Shown one piece after another: positions 59,660 to 64,000 of a stretch of 64,000 nucleotides of DNA. A model generated the notes under the pieces. That model did not search any database. It saw only the letters and a program-made list of their open reading frames with translations, and was not told the origin of the DNA. The position numbers were made by a program, and so were the translations under genes. Positions within the stretch are counted from its first letter, which is position 1; every line of letters starts with the position of its first letter. The stretch is taken from the NCBI GenBank assembly GCA_950106755.1, contig OX467088.1, positions 12,198,001 through 12,262,000 on the forward strand, in the 5' to 3' direction. This stretch comes from Climacium dendroides (taxonomy: Eukaryota; Streptophyta; Bryopsida; Hypnales; Climaciaceae).

Positions 59660-61225
59660 TTACAACTTAGATCTTATGGTGGAATTCTTCGGATTGGGTT
59701 CCATCTGCTCAAAGACCTTGCTTAAGTTCTGATTCCGTTCTCCATCCGTAGGGTTAGGAGCTGGGTCGCCTTGGCCGGAATCGAATGTAGACTCTAAGTC
59801 AATCGCAGACTCAGGCATGTTGATCGATATTGTCCCTCTCTCTGATTTCTTGGATTTGGGAGTCCTATCCTTTCCTTCTCCTAGAACTAACTCATCCAAA
59901 AACGAATCCGGTAGAAAAAGATCCGAGAGCTAGATTCCCTTGGAGCATGTAGCCCCAGTCAATTTCTAGCTACTTTTCTCAATCCAGTCCGTAGATGTCC
60001 GTGCCTCCATCATTACCGTTTCGACCCGCTCAACAAAGTCCGTGAGAATCCTAACCATCCTAGAACTGGATAGCTTTTTCTCCTTCTGTACCTCCTCGTC
60101 AAACAACTTAGCCTTGGTGGCGGCCATTCTAGATACTTCCAAGGTGTCCTTCACCTACTCAGTTGTCTTCCGAGTTTCCTCCGCCATTTCACGAGTGGCG
60201 GTCACGTCTTCCTTCAAGGCGAAGATTTTTGCCTTCAAGGTATCCCACCTCCTTCTGCAACTGGTGTACTTCCTCTTCTTGTTTCCAGGCCTCGCCCAGA
60301 TTGGTGATGTAGTCTGCCATCTTCCCCGATAGCGTGCTGTCTGGTGGCACGTCCACCAACTTTTCGATCGCGGCCAAATTTCTATTCTTGACCTTCTAGT
60401 CCGCCCTGATGTTGTAGAGGATAGCTATCAAGTTGTTGAACGAATCCCGGGGATCCGTGTCTTCTTTGGAAATGGTTTTCTCATCTTCCGGTCTTCCTTC
60501 CGGGGCTGATTTGTCATGACTGGGTGGCGTCCCTCGTTGGTAGGGAGGCATCATCTTCTGTCGCTTGATTGGGCCTCCTCATCCTCTTCTTCGGTTTCCG
60601 GATCTGATCCGGGAATAGACTCCGCCTGGTCATCTATCTCTGACTCTATATATTTCAGGAGGACTTCTTGGATCCTCCACTCCTCCTTCGCTTTGGTGAG
60701 GAGTTGGTGGTTATGGTATAGGTGGAAGAGGGAAGGACATACCAGAGTGGCCCTACTCTTCTCCATTCTATCGATGAGTTGGGCAACCAAATCAAAAATA
60801 ATCCGGGCCCAATCAACTTTCCGGTTCCCACACATGGCACTGAAAATAGTGTTTCCAAGGGTGATCGTTACCCTTGTTGGCTTTTTTGGATGAAGGACCG
60901 GAATCAGAAATTTGAGAAGGCGGCAACGGCGGTCGTCTATGCAGTCCTCAATTGCATATCTGTCCTTCAGATTGACGGCACCTTGGAACTTGCCTCGGAT
61001 GAACTCATCCTTCTAGCTTGCCATTCCTAGACCACTTGCTCGGAAATCATAGACCGCTCTCTATACGTCCTTAGTGCAGAGGACCGGATTTCCTCGCAAA
61101 GTATTGTCAAACTCATTAGACAGTTTGCCCAGGAGTTCTTTCACCATCCGCTCTTCTCTAAAACCCCAGGGTTTTTCTCCAAACCTTGGGCCTTCTCCAT
61201 CTTCTCAGAGGGAAAAAACATAATC
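59660..61225 (-). pseudogene. gag-like coiled-coil protein relic
   Basis: An ATG at 61,221 opens with FFPSE, and after an early shift the frame reads through FGEKPWGFREERMVKELL, DEFIRGKFQGAVNLKDRY, RKVDWARIIFDLVAQLIDRM, LVCPSLFHLYHNHQLLTKAK and an acidic stretch. Then come helical segments: LAAIEKLVDVPPDSTLSGK, VTATREMAEETRKTTE and AKLFDEEVQKEKKLSSSR. The end is Ser/Pro-rich. The pattern resembles gag-like or plant-mobile-domain proteins; this is a resemblance only. In-frame stops are six TAG (61,061, 61,013, 60,396, 60,155, 59,966, 59,930) and no TAA or TGA, with frameshifts near 60,551 and 60,200. No protease, integrase or reverse transcriptase was seen. Confidence 0.5.
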
Positions 61226-61569
61226 ACTTTCTGAGGTTTCACTTTGATCGGGACAGAGCTAGCTGATCTTACTCTCTTTCTACATAGCTGCGGCATAGAC
61301 ATAGACTATATCGCTCAAAACCCTTTCTGATTCTACCTCACTCTCTTCTAGCCGCACGTCTCATTCCTCACTTTCTCTCTTTGATCTCAACCGGAAGCAA
61401 AAACCTTCAACACACGCTTTCGAGGTCCGCTAGTACATTCTCGGACCTCCACCTTAATCTCACACACAAGCCCCACACGGAAAACTAGGGCGCTAAACGG
61501 AAATAGAAAAGGAAACGCAGGGAATACTTAGGCAGAGAGAAAAATGAAAAAGAGGTGTGACTAAGAAGG

Positions 61570-61590
61570 CCAGTCTTTAAATAGTCTTAG
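61570..61590 (-). promoter_or_regulatory. TATA-like box of the inserted element
   Basis: On the minus strand, ACTATTTAAAGACTGG lies about 350 bp upstream of the ATG at 61,221 and is followed by a pyrimidine-rich CTCTTTTTCATTTTTCTC stretch. This is a plausible core promoter for the gag-like gene. There is no further support. Confidence 0.3.
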
Positions 61591-62639
61591 GACCCCAGAT
61601 TGGTCATCATGACCTTTTCCGGTCCGGTAGTCCTAACATCCGGTTCAACCCTAATCCGGTTCCTAGACCAAATTTAGAATGACTTCCGTCCAACTTGAAA
61701 CTTTGGACTGGATTAGATCCGGTTGGCCTACTACTTCATTTTCCCTGTTTATTTTTAGTTTACTTACGCCTCCTAATTGGATCCAGTTCCTTTGATACTG
61801 GTTTCCATTCCAACTTTTAGATAAGTTAAGAAAACCAAAAATTCACGTTGCGACACCGGGTTTGCCTTGGCCAGACTAACCACAATGGAAACATAAGTAC
61901 TGCGAACTACTGAATGATGACTTCTCTTTCTTTGGAAGAGCAATGATCCAGATATGTCTTCTAGATGAAGCTTGCGATGATGATATTCTTGGTGACACAA
62001 ATGTGGGCGTCATGTTCGTATCAGAGTACAAGACTCTCCAGATGACAACGATGCGTTGGAGGCTAATCCACATAAGACTAGAAGGTGGTTGGCTCTTCTC
62101 TGAAATTGTTACGTTGTGTTCAGAAGTTGTAGGGTTAGAGAATTATGATGAAGGAGGATTACCTGGGGTTCTAAAGAATCCTTACTGATCGGTTCGTCGG
62201 AGAGTTCTTCCTAATGATCGCATGTGCTTCTCTAAACTGAGGAAGAAAACGCTAGAGGTAGAGATTCGGAAGGTTAGTACTCAAATATGTTGCACAAAAA
62301 AATGTTGTCAGCGATTCCTTTGGGAGGATACTAAAACTCTCCGTCGGAAGTATTATGCGAGTACTTTTGAATCAAGAAGGGAGACGGTGTTCAAAGTCAA
62401 CTTCATCCGGGTGCTTGCCGAGGCAAAATGTTCATTACCCTAGCTAACCATGAAGTATGTGAGACCGCGTGGTACATCATTCATGGAATTTCAAAGTTAG
62501 CTTATCACGTCTACAAGGCCGCTACTTGTAAAGGTTGTGTTAGCGGGATGCATGGAAACTTTGGAACTCGTTGACCACGTCCACAAACAATTCAAGCGTA
62601 AGCTACTTTGGCAACAATCATTGTGAACCACCTTATTGG

Positions 62640-64000
62640 TTCACTTTTAATATAATAGAAAATAATTAAAATATATATATGAATTTTATATTCAAAAGTG
62701 TTAGTATTTTAGATTTAACCACAACCACTAGTTAGAAGGCTTTTAGCACTAATCAAAGAAAAACTAGAGAAAGTAAAAAATATAAAAATAAGGTGAAAAC
62801 AAAGATCTAGATATAAATTGAAGATTACAAAAAAAATGATAAACATAAAAAGCACAAAAAATATTAATGAACATATAACTACTAAGAAAACACTAACTTA
62901 GTAATAGAAGCACTATTTAGTCAAAAATAATAATTAAAAGGCAAATTTCAATAAATTAGGGATGGATGTAGGTGATTAGCAAGTTAGTTAGTAAGTAAGG
63001 GTAATAGTCGAATTAGGGTTTGGAGCTCTCTCTCTCTCTCTTTTTTTTTTCCCTTGGGTGCAACTTATGTGTTTTTTGTGTGGGAGAATTTTTTGGGGAA
63101 TTCATGGCATGAAAAGTTAAGATTGTGGGAGATTAGGATAAAAAGTTTTTAGGAACAATTTGTCAAGTAGATTTTCACTTGGTGAAGAACAAAACTGAGT
63201 GAAAATGGAGGGTGGTTGTAGGTTAGAAGAGAAAAGTGATTGACAACTTTAAAGAACATCAGATGGCCCACTTTGATGGACGATTGCGGATGCATAGAAG
63301 GTCCAATGGAGCTGAATTTTGTAGAGGACGAGCGACTTGAAGTCAGCTCTCCAACAAAATTTGTCTCACCTAATTTAGAGCTATGATGAGGTCAGAGCAA
63401 CCAATTTTGTGCAAGGTGGTCTCAGCCGCAACCATGGAGGACGGCCAACTTTGGCGAGTTGTCACACACATCTAGAGCAATGGATTCAAGCAAAATTAGG
63501 ATAAAAGATGCGCCTTCAAGTCAGCTTTCAAGCTAGACTAATTTCACTCAATTTGGAGCGGAATCAAAGCATTGGTGGAGGTTTTAATGAAGAGGTGTCT
63601 ATTGACCCTAGCAAGAGGTTAAATTTGAGTTTTTTGTGAATGTTTTCTTCAATTTTCATGGTGAAATTGCAATTTTCATGGCACATGGGTCTGAAAAGTT
63701 TTTTCTTGTGCCAATGGTCAATTGAAATGCTTGATGATGATTGAAAATTGCATACAAGCTCAATGATTAAGATTTAGTGGAAGTTGGAGGTCTGTGGGAG
63801 CATGGTGTGCTGGAATTGATAATTAGGGCTCAATTTTGGGCCATTTTAGACCTCTAGGGGCAATTTTGAATGCAATTTTGACTTAGGAAGCTCCCCTAAA
63901 TCATGTGGAGGTTAGATGAGGTAATTTAAGTAAATTAGGGCCTGTTTTTATAGGTTTAGGAGGTCTGGTCCTCTTTCACTTGGGGTCAATTTACAAAAAA
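62640..64000. other. AT-rich right end, no gene seen
   Basis: 62,640-63,000 is strongly AT-rich, then comes a CT-rich microsatellite near 63,025-63,055. The remaining sequence has no long open frame and no recognisable motif. It may be intron or flank of the copy-B DUF7869-type relic, whose catalytic part would lie to the right. Confidence 0.4.

Larger units (their letters stand above)
58330..61855 (-). mobile_element. 3.5-kb insertion with TG...CA ends and CCGGG target duplication
   Basis: It begins TGTCGTAGTG and ends CAACGTTGCGACA-like (exactly ACGTTGCGACA), so the termini are imperfect inverted repeats. The direct duplication CCGGG lies at 58,325-58,329 and 61,856-61,860. Skipping the element restores the reading frame of the host exon, which is strong evidence of insertion. 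A 5-bp duplication with TG...CA ends fits a retroviral-type element, but I found no long terminal repeats and no reverse transcriptase. The gag-like relic at 59.7-61.2 kb is on the minus strand. ATCCGGT/ACCGGAT words recur at least 15 times across the element. Confidence 0.8.
57314..62597 (+). pseudogene. DUF7869-type gene, decayed second copy, split by an insertion (copy B)
   Basis: Exons 57,314 to about 57,886 and 57,974-58,329, plus 61,861-62,597 beyond the inserted element, form one frame when the insertion and one CCGGG duplicate are skipped. The 3' part has VSTQICCTKKCCQRF (about 62,272-62,316), VCETAWYIIHGISKLAY and MHGNFGTR. These match copy A's VSSRVCCSQNCVQPF, VCMRAWMHISGVPEATF and DHGNTGLEKPR in order. 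Upstream exons (LYYAGQVVVEKV..., ELLNDDFSFFGRAM) are unrecognised and differ from the copy A N-terminus. Stops in frame are TGA 57,344, TAG 57,530, TAA 61,877 and TGA 62,186; a 1-nt loss in an A-run near 62,430 shifts the frame. The last exon ends at a GTAAGC donor (62,598). The catalytic-core region is not in the window. Confidence 0.65.

Noticed and set aside
52235..61225. Nuclear stop-codon reassignment (TAG as glutamine) as the main explanation of the stops.
   Set aside because: The intact 951-codon gene and the long ParB-like exons contain no in-frame TAG, and TGA, TAA and frameshifts also occur in the relics. CHG-context deamination is simpler. Kept as a checkable alternative in the findings.
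58330..61855. Calling the 3.5-kb insertion an LTR retrotransposon.
   Set aside because: TG...CA ends and a 5-bp duplication fit, but no direct terminal repeats, primer-binding site or reverse transcriptase could be seen.

Overview
This looks like a transposon-dominated stretch of a land-plant nuclear genome. The evidence is GT-AG introns, plant CACTA (En/Spm) transposase genes with Tnp2, DUF4218 and DUF4216 homology, a plant-type hAT relic, CACTA-type miniature elements, and in-frame stops that resemble methylation-driven decay. I cannot name the species. A non-flowering lineage (bryophyte, lycophyte or fern) is my low-confidence guess. No convincing ordinary housekeeping gene is visible. All family names below come from motif recognition, not searches.

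Layout. 1-7.2 kb is AT-rich and non-coding, with diverged repeats and foldbacks. 7.2-13 kb holds a minisatellite split by a CACTA-type MITE, a dispersed motif cluster, a SWIM zinc-finger fragment and a hAT relic. 13.98-15.4 kb is a chimeric CACTA fragment. 17.3-20.15 kb (minus) is an intact 951-codon DUF7869-type gene. 23,429-36,251 is a 12.8-kb CACTA transposon with a TTA target duplication, a minus-strand TnpA-like gene and a decayed plus-strand Tnp2 gene; it sits inside an inverted tandem array. 39.2-47.1 kb (plus) has palindromes, a multi-exon gene combining a ParB-like domain with a DNA-methyltransferase-like domain, an FCP1-like phosphatase gene and a basic-tail exon. 47.2-51.2 kb holds foldback and CACTA derivatives. 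52.2-62.6 kb has a decayed second ParB-like gene (minus) and a decayed second DUF7869-type gene (plus). The latter is split by a 3.5-kb insertion that carries a gag-like relic and its own nested MITE.

Main hypothesis. The DUF7869-type and ParB-like genes occur twice in this window, divergently transcribed both times. In each copy the upstream regions and introns are studded with a copy-specific palindrome: AGCTCGAATCGAGCT in copy A (17.3-47.1 kb) and TATCGGCTGGCAGCCGATA in copy B (52.2-62.6 kb). I read this as a large mobile-element type in which a transposase-like DUF7869 protein and a ParB-like protein travel with a matching palindrome set. The CACTA element and other transposons inserted into these copies later. 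Copy A is nearly intact; copy B is heavily decayed, mostly through in-frame TAG codons at probable glutamine positions.
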